Assembly: GCF_014107495.1 (NCBI RefSeq)
Contig: NZ_CP041969.1
Location: 1,919,001 to 1,983,000 of the forward strand
Source: Cohnella cholangitidis
GTDB lineage: Bacteria > Bacillota > Bacilli > Paenibacillales > Paenibacillaceae
Length of the DNA: 64,000 bases
Direction of reading: 5' to 3'
The notes below the pieces were generated by a model. The model did no database searches. It had not been told where the DNA came from and worked only from the letters and a program-made list of their open reading frames with translations. Of the stretch, positions 53,766 through 62,929 are shown in pieces. Both the position numbers and the translations under genes were made by a program. Positions within the stretch are counted from its first letter, which is position 1, and every line of letters begins with the position of its first letter.

Positions 53766-53796
53766 AGCCCTTCATCCTCGGATGAAGGGCTTTTTT
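53766..53796 (+). terminator. Terminator of the aconitase gene
   Basis: AGCCCTTCATCC and GGATGAAGGGCT make a perfect 12-bp stem with a two-base spacer, followed by TTTTTT. Confidence 0.92.
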
Positions 53797-53895
53797 CAAG
53801 CTTCTCTACGTGCTTTGTTCCCGATGGCTTTCATACGTTATAATAGTTCCACACACTATGCGACTCTTACATATGCTTGGAGGCGAGCCCGGAAG

Positions 53896-54945
53896 ATGAT
53901 GACTAAGACGAATAAAAGCTGGATACGCCGCAATTGGCTGACCCTCCTGACCGGAATTCTGACCCTGCTATTAATGGCGGCCTTCTTAAAACCATGGCCT
54001 TATATGATTTACGGACCCGGATCGGCCGATCCCGTCCATCCGCGGGTAGAAACAGGCCATAAGCTCGAAGAGAAAGGCGCTTTTCTGTTCACGACCGTCT
54101 CTACCTACTCCAATCCGAATATTTTCAGCATCATCAAAGCCCGAATCGATCCGAAAATGGAAGTCAAATCCGAAGAAGTCGCAACGGGCGGAGCAACGAA
54201 TTTGAACGCTTACCGCAATCTGCTCGCCTGGATGCGCGACAGCTCGGAAGCGAATGCCTTGCTTGCCGCTTATACGGCCATGAACAAACCCATCGACGCG
54301 AAAGAGCAAGGCGTCATCGTCTATGCCTTGCTGCCCGAATCGAAAGCGAGAGACAACGGCTTGCAGGAAGGCGATATCATTACCAAAGTAGACGGCAAGG
54401 ACATTACGAACGCCAAAGAGCTTTCCGGATACTTAACGGGAAAAAAAGCCGGAGACAAAGTTGCAGTGTCGGGAACGAGAGGCGATAAGAAATTCGAAGC
54501 GAAGGTCCCGCTCATTACGATGAACCCCGGGAGCAGAACCGGGATCGGCTTCCAGAACGAGACCGTCCTGAAGGTCACTCCTCCCGATCCCGTCAAATTC
54601 GATTTCGCGGACACGGGCGGACCCTCGGCCGGGCTTATGATGACGCTTGAGATTATCGCGCAGCTCACAGGAGAAGATCTGACCAGGGGTTACCAAGTCG
54701 CGGGAACCGGTACGATCAGCGCCGACGGCACGGTCGGACAGATCGGCGGCATTAACTACAAACTCATCGCTGCGGACAGAGAAAAGGCGGACTATTTTCT
54801 CGTTCCATACAACAAAAATCATCCGGACAACTGGGAACTCGCCCAAAAAACGGTCAAAGATTTGAAGCTAGAGCCTAAACTCGTTCAAATCTCCACCCTT
54901 CAAGAGGCCGTTGATTTCCTCAAAAAGCTGGAACCTAAAAAGTAA
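53896..54945 (+). CDS. PDZ and Lon-type S16 protease, YlbL/SepM-like
   Basis: A 349-residue membrane-anchored serine protease. Residues ~15-32 form the anchor (LTLLTGILTLLLMAAFL), followed by PWPYMIYGPGSADPV, the typical start of the family. A PDZ domain lies at ~130-200 (ESKARDNGLQEGDIITKVDG) and the Lon-like proteolytic domain after ~205: the catalytic Ser is in DTGGPSAGLMMTLEI, and the Lys in GGINYKLIAADRE. Homologues cleave exported or membrane substrates (SepM processes a competence peptide; YlbL acts in DNA-damage recovery). No partner gene is adjacent, so its substrate is unknown. Confidence 0.93.
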   Translation: MMTKTNKSWIRRNWLTLLTGILTLLLMAAFLKPWPYMIYGPGSADPVHPRVETGHKLEEKGAFLFTTVSTYSNPNIFSIIKARIDPKMEVKSEEVATGGATNLNAYRNLLAWMRDSSEANALLAAYTAMNKPIDAKEQGVIVYALLPESKARDNGLQEGDIITKVDGKDITNAKELSGYLTGKKAGDKVAVSGTRGDKKFEAKVPLITMNPGSRTGIGFQNETVLKVTPPDPVKFDFADTGGPSAGLMMTLEIIAQLTGEDLTRGYQVAGTGTISADGTVGQIGGINYKLIAADREKADYFLVPYNKNHPDNWELAQKTVKDLKLEPKLVQISTLQEAVDFLKKLEPKK

Positions 54946-54959
54946 CCGTACGTAATCCG

Positions 54960-55009
54960 AAAGCCCTATCTAACGAAGCCGACCGCTTCCGTGACTAGGG
55001 CTTTTTCCT
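54960..55009 (+). terminator. Terminator of the YlbL-like gene
   Basis: AAAGCCCTA and TAGGGCTTT enclose a ~27-base region that holds a further small stem (CGAAGC/GCTTCCG-like), followed by TTTCCTTTT. Confidence 0.8.
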
Positions 55010-55080
55010 TTTGACAGGATTGGCAATCGGTGGTAACATTTGACCGCAGTTATTTTCTCTTATAAGGCGGATACCCTACG

Positions 55081-56205
55081 ATGAAATACTGGAAAAGATG
55101 GACTTTATCTTTCACTTTGGCGATATTCGCTCTTCTCAGCGTACAAATCGCACCGGGAACGGCCAACTCGGAGGAGAGCTTTGAACCGATTATGCTGTCC
55201 GAGCTAAAAGGCGGCCAAGAGCTGTTCGAACCGATCTCGAAGTTCATTAAGGATTCGTTGGAGCTAAGCGAGGAAGATGCCTCCGCGATTACGACTGGAA
55301 CGGTATACGAGGTTGATCTCGGCAACTATCCGAAAGGGTATACGCGGCAATTTCTCTCTTTCGTGTACAACTACGAGTGGATAGAGCTCGTTCTCGTCAC
55401 CGCGAACGAAGATGCCTCCAGCATCAAATTACTGAATCGCGCGGTGAGCAGCGACGCCGGCGACATGTTTCTCAATACCGCGAAGCTCGAATTCTCTACA
55501 GCGGGCAACCATGTCTACATATGGACCCAATCTCCTTATAGCGCTTATGAATCGTACGTGGATCTCGAATGGGCGGGAGATACTTTTTACGTCGCCGAAC
55601 ATGAATTCGACGACCCTACCAAGCTCTATTTCGAGGAAAAGGCACAATTGGTTAAAGCCAAAGACATCGAAGGGTTAATTGCCCAATACGATTCCATGTT
55701 TCCTTTGTACCCGAGTTTCTACGAAAGCAACTTTACGCTTGCTGCGCCCGCGTTGAAGCTCGCCCACCAGAAGGCGCTCCAAGTGCAGAAGAAAGACGTT
55801 AAAAAAGCGATCAAATACCTCGAATACGGATTGGATCAATATGGAGATGCTTTCGGCATATGGGGATATACGGTCGGAACGTTGAAAAAAACGGATATCG
55901 TCGGCAATCCGGACGACTCGAACTATCGGGAATCTCGGCTGACTCTAAGCGCGTATGTCGGAATCCTGAACGACTACGGATACTTCCTGTCTCTTGCCGG
56001 ACGCAACAAGGAAGCCCAACCGATTCTGGCTAACGTAATTAAGCTCGTTCCTTCGCGTACGGTTGCCTACCTTAACATAGCCGACGTCGAATGGACGCTT
56101 GGTCAGAAAACGGCCGCCAAAGCCCACTACAAGCAATACTGGAAGCTGCTCGGCAGCAAAGCATCTACTATCGCCCCTAAGAGGGTAAAGGATCGGATGA
56201 AGTAA
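55081..56205 (+). CDS. Secreted TPR-containing protein of unknown function
   Basis: A 374-residue protein with a signal peptide (residues 1-~28, LSFTLAIFALLSVQIAPGTA). Residues ~30-180 form a domain I do not recognise, rich in aromatic beta strands (YTRQFLSFVYNYEWIELVLV, AGNHVYIWTQSPYSAYESYV). Residues ~200-370 are helical with TPR-like repeats (KKAIKYLEYGLDQYGDAFGI, FLSLAGRNKEAQPILANVIK, AYLNIADVEWTLGQKTAAKA). Probably outside the membrane, as a protein-interaction module. It is flanked by terminators on both sides and is thus a single-gene unit; it has no obvious link to its neighbours. Confidence 0.8.
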   Translation: MKYWKRWTLSFTLAIFALLSVQIAPGTANSEESFEPIMLSELKGGQELFEPISKFIKDSLELSEEDASAITTGTVYEVDLGNYPKGYTRQFLSFVYNYEWIELVLVTANEDASSIKLLNRAVSSDAGDMFLNTAKLEFSTAGNHVYIWTQSPYSAYESYVDLEWAGDTFYVAEHEFDDPTKLYFEEKAQLVKAKDIEGLIAQYDSMFPLYPSFYESNFTLAAPALKLAHQKALQVQKKDVKKAIKYLEYGLDQYGDAFGIWGYTVGTLKKTDIVGNPDDSNYRESRLTLSAYVGILNDYGYFLSLAGRNKEAQPILANVIKLVPSRTVAYLNIADVEWTLGQKTAAKAHYKQYWKLLGSKASTIAPKRVKDRMK

Positions 56206-56227
56206 AACGTCCGTCTTATAATTAACA

Positions 56228-56256
56228 AAAGCCCTCGCTTCCCAAGCGAGGGCTTT
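56228..56256. terminator. Convergent terminator between TPR and RCC1 genes
   Basis: AAAGCCCTCGCTT and AAGCGAGGGCTTT form a perfect 13-bp stem around CCC, with A and T tracts on each side, so it can act in both directions. Confidence 0.88.
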
Positions 56257-56264
56257 CTCTATGC

Positions 56265-57926
56265 TTATTTAGGCAAGGTGATGGTTAATACTCGCTTACC
56301 GGAATCCAGCTTGGCCGTGCCGCCTAGCTGCTTGGCAAGCCAGTCAGCGGATACTAGCCAATCTCCGGCTTTCTCTTGCGCGGCGACGGGAAGCTTCACG
56401 GCTTTGCCGTTCACCGTTCCCTGCGCGTTATTCTTTTTCAGGATGACCTTGTTTTTCCCCAGAACGACCGTTGCCGTCTGTTTGTTCTTGTCCCATGTCA
56501 GCTTCGCGCCGAATGCTTTGGCGGATTGCGAGAGCGGCATCACGACCATGCCTTTGTTCAACTCGGGCTTTACGGACAGGGAGACAAGCTTGCCGTTTAC
56601 CTTTAGCTCAATTGCCGTCATCTCCGCAGCCGGCTGAGCAATCGAGCTCCCGAAGCCGCCGATGGCGACGGGAGCGAACCGTTTGGTCGTAGAACCGTCG
56701 CCCAGTCGACCGTTCGCGTTCCAGCCCCAAGTCCATAAGCTTCCGTCCTTGCCTATGGCCGCGGAAGTGCCTCCCCCTCCCTTGATCGCCGCGATGGCAG
56801 GCAAGCCGTTCACCCGTCCCCAGCTATATCTTTCTTTAACGCCGGATACGCCAAGCTGTCCCTGTGAATTATCGCCATGCGTCCATACCGTCCCATCCGG
56901 TTTGAGAGCGAGGAACGACGGCTCCGTGAATCTAAAAATCGTACCTTGGATATCCGAGAATCCTTGCAGCTCTTTCGTCGCTTCAGGGACCAAATTAACC
57001 GGTATTCGATCGTATGCAGCGGAATCCGTAGGGTTTAGCCCTTTGGATTCCAACAGGGACTGTCCCCATTGCAACACTTGGCCATTCCGCAAGTAGGCGA
57101 TCGCCGTTCTGCCGTTCGTATCCACGCGAGAGACGTTCGCGAGCCCCGGCACTTGAACCGTCGCGGAAGAATATGAATAGTCCCGTTCGCCGTTCCCCAG
57201 CTGACCGAAAACGTTCGAACCTGTCATGGTTACCGTTCCGTCGCCGGTCAGCGCCGCGAACACCGAATCTTCCGACGCTACGGATTTTACGTTAGCGAAA
57301 GCTTCATTGCGGGATGGCGTCAACTTCAGCTTCTCGTGCTCCTCGCTCATGCCCGAGTAGGGATTACCCATCAGCGACTCTCCCCACCGCCATAGCGAAC
57401 CTTCCTTGTCCCACGCGACGATTCCCCTGCCCATCGCGCTTATTCCCGCGATGTTGTTCAATTGGGGAACGACCTGCGGCTTATAAGCGTTGCGATCATC
57501 CGCGATGCGCCTCCCTCCGGTGCTATCCGGCGGCCCAAGGGAACTATACGTTCCGTCCCCGAGCTGGCCATCCATATTGGAGCCCCACACCCATACCGTG
57601 CCGTCGTCCCGAAGAGCCGCCGTATAGAAGCTGCCCGCGTCTACGTCGATCACATGATCGATCCCGTTCACTTTAGCGGGAACTTGCGAACCCGTAATTC
57701 CTTTTCCAAGCCCGAGTTGGCCTAATCCGTTACTCCCCCAGGACCATACCGTTCCGTCCTTGGCCACCGCAACGCTATGATAGTTGCCGAAGGCAACGTC
57801 AACGATAAACTTGCTGTCGTCCGGTGCCGCGGACGCCGCCTTGATCCCTTCGCCCGCGAGCGCCAGCACCCCTGCTAAACCAAGCAAAGCAACCCGCTTC
57901 ACCGCTTTGTTCAACCTGTTCCGCAC
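56265..57926 (-). CDS. Secreted RCC1-repeat protein with copper-amine-oxidase stalk domain
   Basis: A 553-residue exported protein. The signal peptide ends near KAASAAP. Residues ~40-430 hold about six or seven RCC1-like repeats (DGTVWSWGSNGLGQLGLGKG, DGTVWVWGSNMDGQLGDGTY, DGSLWTWGWNANGRLGDGST), predicted to form a beta propeller. The C-terminus (~440-553) is a CuAO_N1-type stalk (KPELNKGMVVMPLSQSAKAF, KAGDWLVSADWLAKQLGGTA). It has the reverse domain order of the WG-repeat protein at 21918, but the same combination of stalk plus repeats. Function unknown; an extracellular binding role is likely. Confidence 0.9.
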   Translation of the reverse strand: MRNRLNKAVKRVALLGLAGVLALAGEGIKAASAAPDDSKFIVDVAFGNYHSVAVAKDGTVWSWGSNGLGQLGLGKGITGSQVPAKVNGIDHVIDVDAGSFYTAALRDDGTVWVWGSNMDGQLGDGTYSSLGPPDSTGGRRIADDRNAYKPQVVPQLNNIAGISAMGRGIVAWDKEGSLWRWGESLMGNPYSGMSEEHEKLKLTPSRNEAFANVKSVASEDSVFAALTGDGTVTMTGSNVFGQLGNGERDYSYSSATVQVPGLANVSRVDTNGRTAIAYLRNGQVLQWGQSLLESKGLNPTDSAAYDRIPVNLVPEATKELQGFSDIQGTIFRFTEPSFLALKPDGTVWTHGDNSQGQLGVSGVKERYSWGRVNGLPAIAAIKGGGGTSAAIGKDGSLWTWGWNANGRLGDGSTTKRFAPVAIGGFGSSIAQPAAEMTAIELKVNGKLVSLSVKPELNKGMVVMPLSQSAKAFGAKLTWDKNKQTATVVLGKNKVILKKNNAQGTVNGKAVKLPVAAQEKAGDWLVSADWLAKQLGGTAKLDSGKRVLTITLPK

Positions 57927-57990
57927 CTCTGACCCCGCCTCTTCGATGTAATCATTCCTTTTCTATAATCGGACATGACCTTTTAGGAAT

Positions 57991-58749
57991 TTACCCCAGC
58001 ATCGTACCCATGCGATGCGCTGCCTCAATAATTGCCGGGGCGACCTCGTGCATGCGGTCCGGGGTCAACCGGTTAGAAGGTCCCGAGACGGACAGCGCCG
58101 CGACCAGCTTGCCCGAACGGTTGAAGATCGGCGCGGATACCGCCGCCGCTCCAGGCTCCCGTTCCTCGTAGCTCGTGGCGTAACCGATCGCGACGATGTC
58201 GTCGAGCTGTTTCCCGAATGCTCCGCGGTCCAGATGGGTCGGCCAGGCCGGATCCGCCATTACGAGACCTCGGATCCCCGGCTCCGCGAAGGCTAGCAGC
58301 ACCTTGCTGGAAGCACCCACCGAGAGCGGCAAGCGGGCTCCCACCGTTGCTACCCGGCGGATCGCTTGCATGCTCTGCACGGCTTGGATTCTTACGCGTT
58401 CCGCGCGGTCTCTCACGTACAGGCTGACCGTCTCGCTTAATTGGTCTCTCAGCCGCTCCATCTCCGGGAGAAGCACGACGGAAGGATCGTCCGAACGCGA
58501 CAGGTTCGCGGACAATTCCAATACGCTTAACCCCAGACGGTATTTGTCCGTCGCGCTGTCGCGCGTTACGAAGCCCTTATCTTCCAATGTCGCCAAAAGC
58601 CGAAACACGGTGCTTTTATGTAAACCAACGCGTCCGGCGATTTCCGTTAAACCCCATTCGTGACCTGAGGCAAAACAGAGAAGTACGTCCAATGCTCTTT
58701 CCACCGCGCGAACCGTTCGTTTCTCTTCCTCCACAAGCTTTCCCTCCAC
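57991..58749 (-). CDS. IclR family transcriptional regulator
   Basis: A 252-residue regulator. The winged helix at residues ~12-75 (VERALDVLLCFASGHEWGLT and EIAGRVGLHKSTVFRLLATL) is followed by the IclR effector domain (~85-250): VSLYVRDRAERVRIQAVQSM, RLPLSVGASSKVLLAF and APIFNRSGKLVAALSVSGPS, with GYATSYEEREPGAAAVSAP. Members respond to aromatic acids, glyoxylate or sugar acids. No metabolic gene is adjacent, so the effector is unknown. The neighbouring alpha/beta hydrolase is divergent and could be its target. Confidence 0.9.
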   Translation of the reverse strand: MEGKLVEEEKRTVRAVERALDVLLCFASGHEWGLTEIAGRVGLHKSTVFRLLATLEDKGFVTRDSATDKYRLGLSVLELSANLSRSDDPSVVLLPEMERLRDQLSETVSLYVRDRAERVRIQAVQSMQAIRRVATVGARLPLSVGASSKVLLAFAEPGIRGLVMADPAWPTHLDRGAFGKQLDDIVAIGYATSYEEREPGAAAVSAPIFNRSGKLVAALSVSGPSNRLTPDRMHEVAPAIIEAAHRMGTMLG

Positions 58750-58951
58750 ATCCCTATCGTTTCACTCTATGAAACTTTGTTACACCCAGTATAACGCAAA
58801 AGGAGATGCGCGTAAATGTTGGAAGCGCTTTATTACAATTTGATTACGTATGATTTACAAGTCTCGCAGGCTCATTGACGCTATAGGTCTCTCGTTCTAC
58901 GATGAGGTTACTAGTGTACGACAGTGCATACGCAAAGCGAGGCGATCCTAG

Positions 58952-60022
58952 ATGACAACGATGTCGACGCCCCTACCTCTAGTCGGTTCGGGAGCAGCTT
59001 TCCCGGTTCCGGTTCAACCGTCCGAACGCGGTTGGATTCAGAAGCTGGGACGGTTGTCCCTCAACTTGGCCTTTGTCGTTTTTTGCCTGCTCGTCATGCT
59101 GTTCGTAGCGTTTCATGCTTATGCGGCTTGGGCGCTCTCCCATCCGCCGGTCGCGCCGCTATCCTCGAACCCGATGCTCGCCAAAAACCTGGCTTACTCC
59201 GAGGTCACATTCGCAAGCGCGGACAATCGGACGTTAGTCGACGGCTGGTGGATTCCCGCCGAGACGAGCCAAAAAACGGTCGTGCTCAGCCACGGGTACG
59301 GCGCCAACCGGGAAGAGTTCTGGGTACCTATGTACGATCTGGCTGATCTCCTGCACGGAATGAATTATAATGTCCTTATGTTCGACTACGGGTTTGCCAG
59401 CAAGACGCATGCCACCCCTGCTACGGGAGGCAGAATCGAATCGCAGCAGCTTCTCGGAGCCATCCAATTCGCACGCGAGCAAGGCAGCCAAGAACTGATC
59501 GTATGGGGATTCTCGATGGGTGCCGGAACGGCGCTGCAAGCCGCCCTGCAAACCGCCCCCGTCGACGCCATGATATTGGATAGCACCTTTCTTCCCGACG
59601 ACGAAACCATATATTACAATATCAGCAACTACGTGAATCTTCCGAGATATCCTTCCTTGTCGCTTATCCGCAAATTTTTTCCGCTTATGAGCGGTACCCG
59701 GTTGGAGCAAATCCCGGCAGCCCAAGTACAGACAACCGCTTTCGATTTCCCGATTTTCCTGATCCATGGAACCGCGGACGACAAAGCTCCGGTCTATCTT
59801 TCCGAGAACGTCGCCAAAGCGCAGACGAATTCCCTCTCCCAGCTGTGGATCGTTCCGGACGCCATACATGAAATGATCTACCGCACTCACACCGAAGAAT
59901 ACGTTCAACGCATGACGGTTTTCCTCGATAGCGTACATTCGGGAGTGCTGGCCAAACTTCCGGCCACTGAATCGGGGAGTTCCATTATTCCTGCACAAAC
60001 GGTAGTACCGGCATCAGCATAG
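58952..60022 (+). CDS. Membrane-anchored alpha/beta hydrolase
   Basis: A 356-residue protein with one transmembrane segment (residues ~35-60, LNLAFVVFCLLVMLFVAFHA) and an alpha/beta-hydrolase domain outside. The nucleophile elbow is VWGFSMGAGTALQAAL (Ser), the oxyanion region VVLSHGYGANREEF, the acid is likely Asp in FLIHGTADDKAPV, and the His is in PDAIHEMIYRTH. Homologues in this group (BAAT-like/S9-like esterases) are mostly uncharacterised. ATG at 58952 has GAGGCG upstream. The ~30-residue Pro/Ser/Thr-rich C-terminal tail is variable. Confidence 0.87.
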   Translation: MTTMSTPLPLVGSGAAFPVPVQPSERGWIQKLGRLSLNLAFVVFCLLVMLFVAFHAYAAWALSHPPVAPLSSNPMLAKNLAYSEVTFASADNRTLVDGWWIPAETSQKTVVLSHGYGANREEFWVPMYDLADLLHGMNYNVLMFDYGFASKTHATPATGGRIESQQLLGAIQFAREQGSQELIVWGFSMGAGTALQAALQTAPVDAMILDSTFLPDDETIYYNISNYVNLPRYPSLSLIRKFFPLMSGTRLEQIPAAQVQTTAFDFPIFLIHGTADDKAPVYLSENVAKAQTNSLSQLWIVPDAIHEMIYRTHTEEYVQRMTVFLDSVHSGVLAKLPATESGSSIIPAQTVVPASA

Positions 60023-60115
60023 GACCCATAACTTATAGGCATTATACGAGCCTCCTCTTGCATACGCTTTGTACGAAGTCTACTTCGTCAATTCGCAATC
60101 ATGGGGAGGTTATTT

Positions 60116-61362
60116 ATGTCATCCGTTCAAGGCGATATTATGCCCCTGCAGTTACTGGAAGAGATCGGCTACTGGAAAGCTCAGGAGTTAGAGCACGCGA
60201 ACATGCTGCGTTCCCTCGTGCCGGCGTTGGAGCCCCCGTACGTGAGATGGCTGTCCGAGTGGGAGAACGTATTCGCGAGCACGCGCGATTTCGCGCAGCG
60301 AAACAAACTGTTTATCGAAAACGAGCCTGCCCGTTTCACGCAAGAGTGGGCCGACATCGTTCCGAAGCTGCTGGAGGATTCGCTGGAACAGTCGAGGGAA
60401 TTCAGCCGTCAATTGCAGCTTCTTCCCGGGCATAGCGAAGCCCTCTCCCGAATGCAAAACCCGGAGCTCCCGCTTGCCTACATCCAACGCCAGACGGATT
60501 ACTTTGGAGGGATCATGGGCCAACTCGAACGGTCGGGGCAATCGCGTTATCCCGATCGCAAGGAGAGAACGAGGATAGTCCCGAGGGCTTTTCCGGCCCC
60601 GAACCGGCCGACGAACTTCTGAAATTACGGCCTCAGACCGCTCAAGACGAAGCCGAAGACAATCGTCCCGGCAGCACTTGGTCTAATCCGACGGGTAATT
60701 CCGTGCCCCCCCTCTCCGCGGCCGCGCCGGGAAATCCTGTCCCGATCGGAGGGCATAAGCTGCCGCCTCTCCCATACTCGTACAAAGCTTTAGAGCCTTA
60801 TATCGACGAGAGAACGATGAAAATCCATCACGACAAACATCACCAGAGCTACGTCGACGGATTAAACAAAGCCGAGAAAAAGTTGGAGGAAGCCCGGCAT
60901 ACGGGCGACTTCGATCTGGTGAAGCATTGGGAAAGAGAGCTTGCCTTTAACGGCGCCGGACATTACCTGCACACGTTATTCTGGGACGCTATGTCGCCTC
61001 GGGGGGGAGGCAAGCCTACCGGCCCGCTGTTGGATGAAATCAACAGAAGCTTCGGCAGCTACGATGCTTTCAGGAAGCAGTTTACGGAGGCCGCCAACAA
61101 AGTCGAAGGAGGAGGCTGGGCTATTCTCGTGTGGAGTCCGCGCAGCCGCCGGCTGGAGATCCTGACGGCGGAGAAGCATCAGAACCTGTCGCAGTGGGAC
61201 GTGATCCCGCTTCTCCCGCTTGACGTTTGGGAGCATGCCTATTACCTCAAGCATCAGAACGAACGCGCAGGCTATATTAGAGACTGGTGGAACGTCGTCA
61301 ATTGGCCTTACGTGTCCGAAAGATACGCTACCGCGAAGACGGTGCAATGGGTGCCTTATTAA
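60116..61362 (+). CDS. Superoxide dismutase (Fe/Mn) with N-terminal helical domain, frameshifted
   Basis: A fusion of ~415 residues. The C-terminal ~200 residues are an Fe/Mn SOD: LPPLPYSYKALEPYIDERTM, IHHDKHHQSYVDGLN (two metal His), NGAGHYLHTLFWDAMSP and PLDVWEHAYYLKHQNERAGY (Asp and His ligands). The N-terminal ~150 residues (LLEEIGYWKAQELEHANMLR, WADIVPKLLEDSLEQSREFS) are helical, resembling DUF2935-like metal-binding helices. The two are in different frames: one extra A in GCAAGGAGA (plus about 60557-60563) gives RKGENEDSPEGFSGPEPADELL, then a Pro/Ser-rich linker with no stop. ATG at 60116 has GGGGAGG. Other Bacilli have SODs with N-terminal extensions. Its location may be the spore. Confidence 0.85.
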
Positions 61363-61442
61363 CTTCTAATGCGCTTCGAACGTATCGCTCCCGGAGGAAG
61401 GGCAGAAATCCTTATCCGTTCGGGAGCGGTATGCTTGTTCCG

Positions 61443-61655
61443 TTAGCCCCACTTATTAGAGATCCAGTTCCCGACAAACAACAATATTCCGCACCATACG
61501 TTTATCCATCCGACAATCCCGGCGACCTTCTTCTCCTTGCCCATGGACGAGGTCTCGTATCCTTTGACGTCCCAACGCAAAATGAACAATCCCGTTAGCA
61601 GACACAAAGGGATAATATACCCGAAAGAACCTGTATAACCGTTTCCGCCTATCAC
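61443..61655 (-). CDS. CLC_0170-type small membrane protein
   Basis: A 70-residue protein with two hydrophobic segments (~10-27 and ~47-64) joined by a conserved polar loop, LRWDVKGYETSSMGKEKKVA, that I recognise from small membrane proteins (CLC_0170 type) found next to spore germination operons. It lies 36 bases after the Ger(x)C gene on the same strand, fitting that pattern. Function is unknown; an accessory role in the germinant receptor complex is a fair guess. Confidence 0.75.
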   Translation of the reverse strand: MIGGNGYTGSFGYIIPLCLLTGLFILRWDVKGYETSSMGKEKKVAGIVGWINVWCGILLFVGNWISNKWG

Positions 61656-61690
61656 CCGCGATCCGCTCCTTGGTCCATCTTTTTTGATTA

Positions 61691-62929
61691 TTACTTGGCT
61701 TTCATTCCGATCCGCCGGATTTTGGAGTTTACTCTTACTTCGACTTCAAGCTCCCTAAACCGTTCATGCCACTTCTCGTTGGTTTTGACTTGGCTGTTCC
61801 AATAGGACGGTTTTTTCGCGCGAATATATTCTCCGAAGCCGAAAATATCGACGCCTTCCTCCTGCAATTTCCCGATTAAAGACTCGGTTGACTTTTTTAG
61901 CGACTTCTTGTTCGTTTCTTCGATTTCTTTTAAAATTTTGGAATTGCTTACGTAAAACTGTTCGTTGACCTTCTCTTCGAGATTAATCTCGGTAAAGATC
62001 GATACGGTAATCTTCGGCCGGCCGTTCACGGTCTTGACGCTGAATTTCGATTTGCGGGACGTTGCATATACGGTAACGGTATTCGATGACCCATCGACCT
62101 TAATAACCCCTCGATACCCGGCCGGATTCATCCCTTTAATCGCCATGTAGGCGGCGATTTCGAACGGTTTCGTGGTACCCACCAATTTATCCTCTTTGAA
62201 ATACGCTAATCCCTTGACTTCTATGTTCTGTTTTTTCTTTAACTCCACGTATGGCAGGTATCCCTCCTGCCCTTTTTTCGCGGAGTTGCTCCAATACATG
62301 CCAACGTAGTTCACCGGGAACTTGCCTAATTTGACCGAATTATCCATTGTCGACATGAGATAGAGTGCCGGAACGCGTTCCAGCTCCGGCGCTGCTCTCA
62401 TTAATCTTTCCGCTTTGCCTTTCGAGACCAGCATCCATGCCATTCTCCGCACTTCCGGGTTTCGGCGGAGATAGTCGTTAATATTTTGCATTCCGATTTT
62501 GGCCAACTCTTCGGAAACGACGATAACCCGCAAATGGCCGAAAAAGATTCTGCCGGAAATTTGCTGCTGCAAATTCATAAGAGCGTCATCCATCGTATGC
62601 CCTACCATGCTAATGACCCATACGGTTTGTTCCGCTCCCCCTTTCCCCCCTCCCCCGCTTTCGCCGGGACCTAGCGGGATTTTACCGGGAAGGGCGATTT
62701 GCACCGTGATCCTGATCATTCCCTTGGCGGGTTCCGGAAATCCGGCGGTAATATGGGAGATTTCATCCTCTTCTTTTTCCGTTTCCTTGCTTGCCGCATC
62801 AACCGATATGCCCAGCACGACGGCGCGTTCTTCAATTTCCAGACGGTCCCAACAGGCTGTCAGCAAAGGAAACATCATCGCTACGATGACTGACAGCTTA
62901 ATCCCTCTAAACACTCGGTTGATTCTCAC
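61691..62929 (-). CDS. Ger(x)C-family spore germination lipoprotein
   Basis: A 412-residue lipoprotein (lipobox LLTACWDRLEIEERAVVLGI; the Cys after LTA) of the GerAC family, the C subunit of a nutrient germinant receptor in the spore inner membrane. Family marks are CWDRLEIEERA, LQQQISGRIFFGHLRVIVVS, and KSTESLIGKLQEEGVDIFGF near the C-terminus. Residues ~84-100 are a Gly-rich insertion. Its start overlaps the GerAB gene by 23 bases, so the subunits are made together. The A subunit is not in the window; it is presumably upstream of the right edge. Confidence 0.93.
   Translation of the reverse strand: MRINRVFRGIKLSVIVAMMFPLLTACWDRLEIEERAVVLGISVDAASKETEKEEDEISHITAGFPEPAKGMIRITVQIALPGKIPLGPGESGGGGKGGAEQTVWVISMVGHTMDDALMNLQQQISGRIFFGHLRVIVVSEELAKIGMQNINDYLRRNPEVRRMAWMLVSKGKAERLMRAAPELERVPALYLMSTMDNSVKLGKFPVNYVGMYWSNSAKKGQEGYLPYVELKKKQNIEVKGLAYFKEDKLVGTTKPFEIAAYMAIKGMNPAGYRGVIKVDGSSNTVTVYATSRKSKFSVKTVNGRPKITVSIFTEINLEEKVNEQFYVSNSKILKEIEETNKKSLKKSTESLIGKLQEEGVDIFGFGEYIRAKKPSYWNSQVKTNEKWHERFRELEVEVRVNSKIRRIGMKAK

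Noticed and set aside
104..61362. Annotating the seven frameshifted genes as pseudogenes
   Set aside because: Both halves of each gene are fully conserved with no other damage, they include housekeeping genes, and the indels lie in short homopolymers; sequence error fits better than decay.
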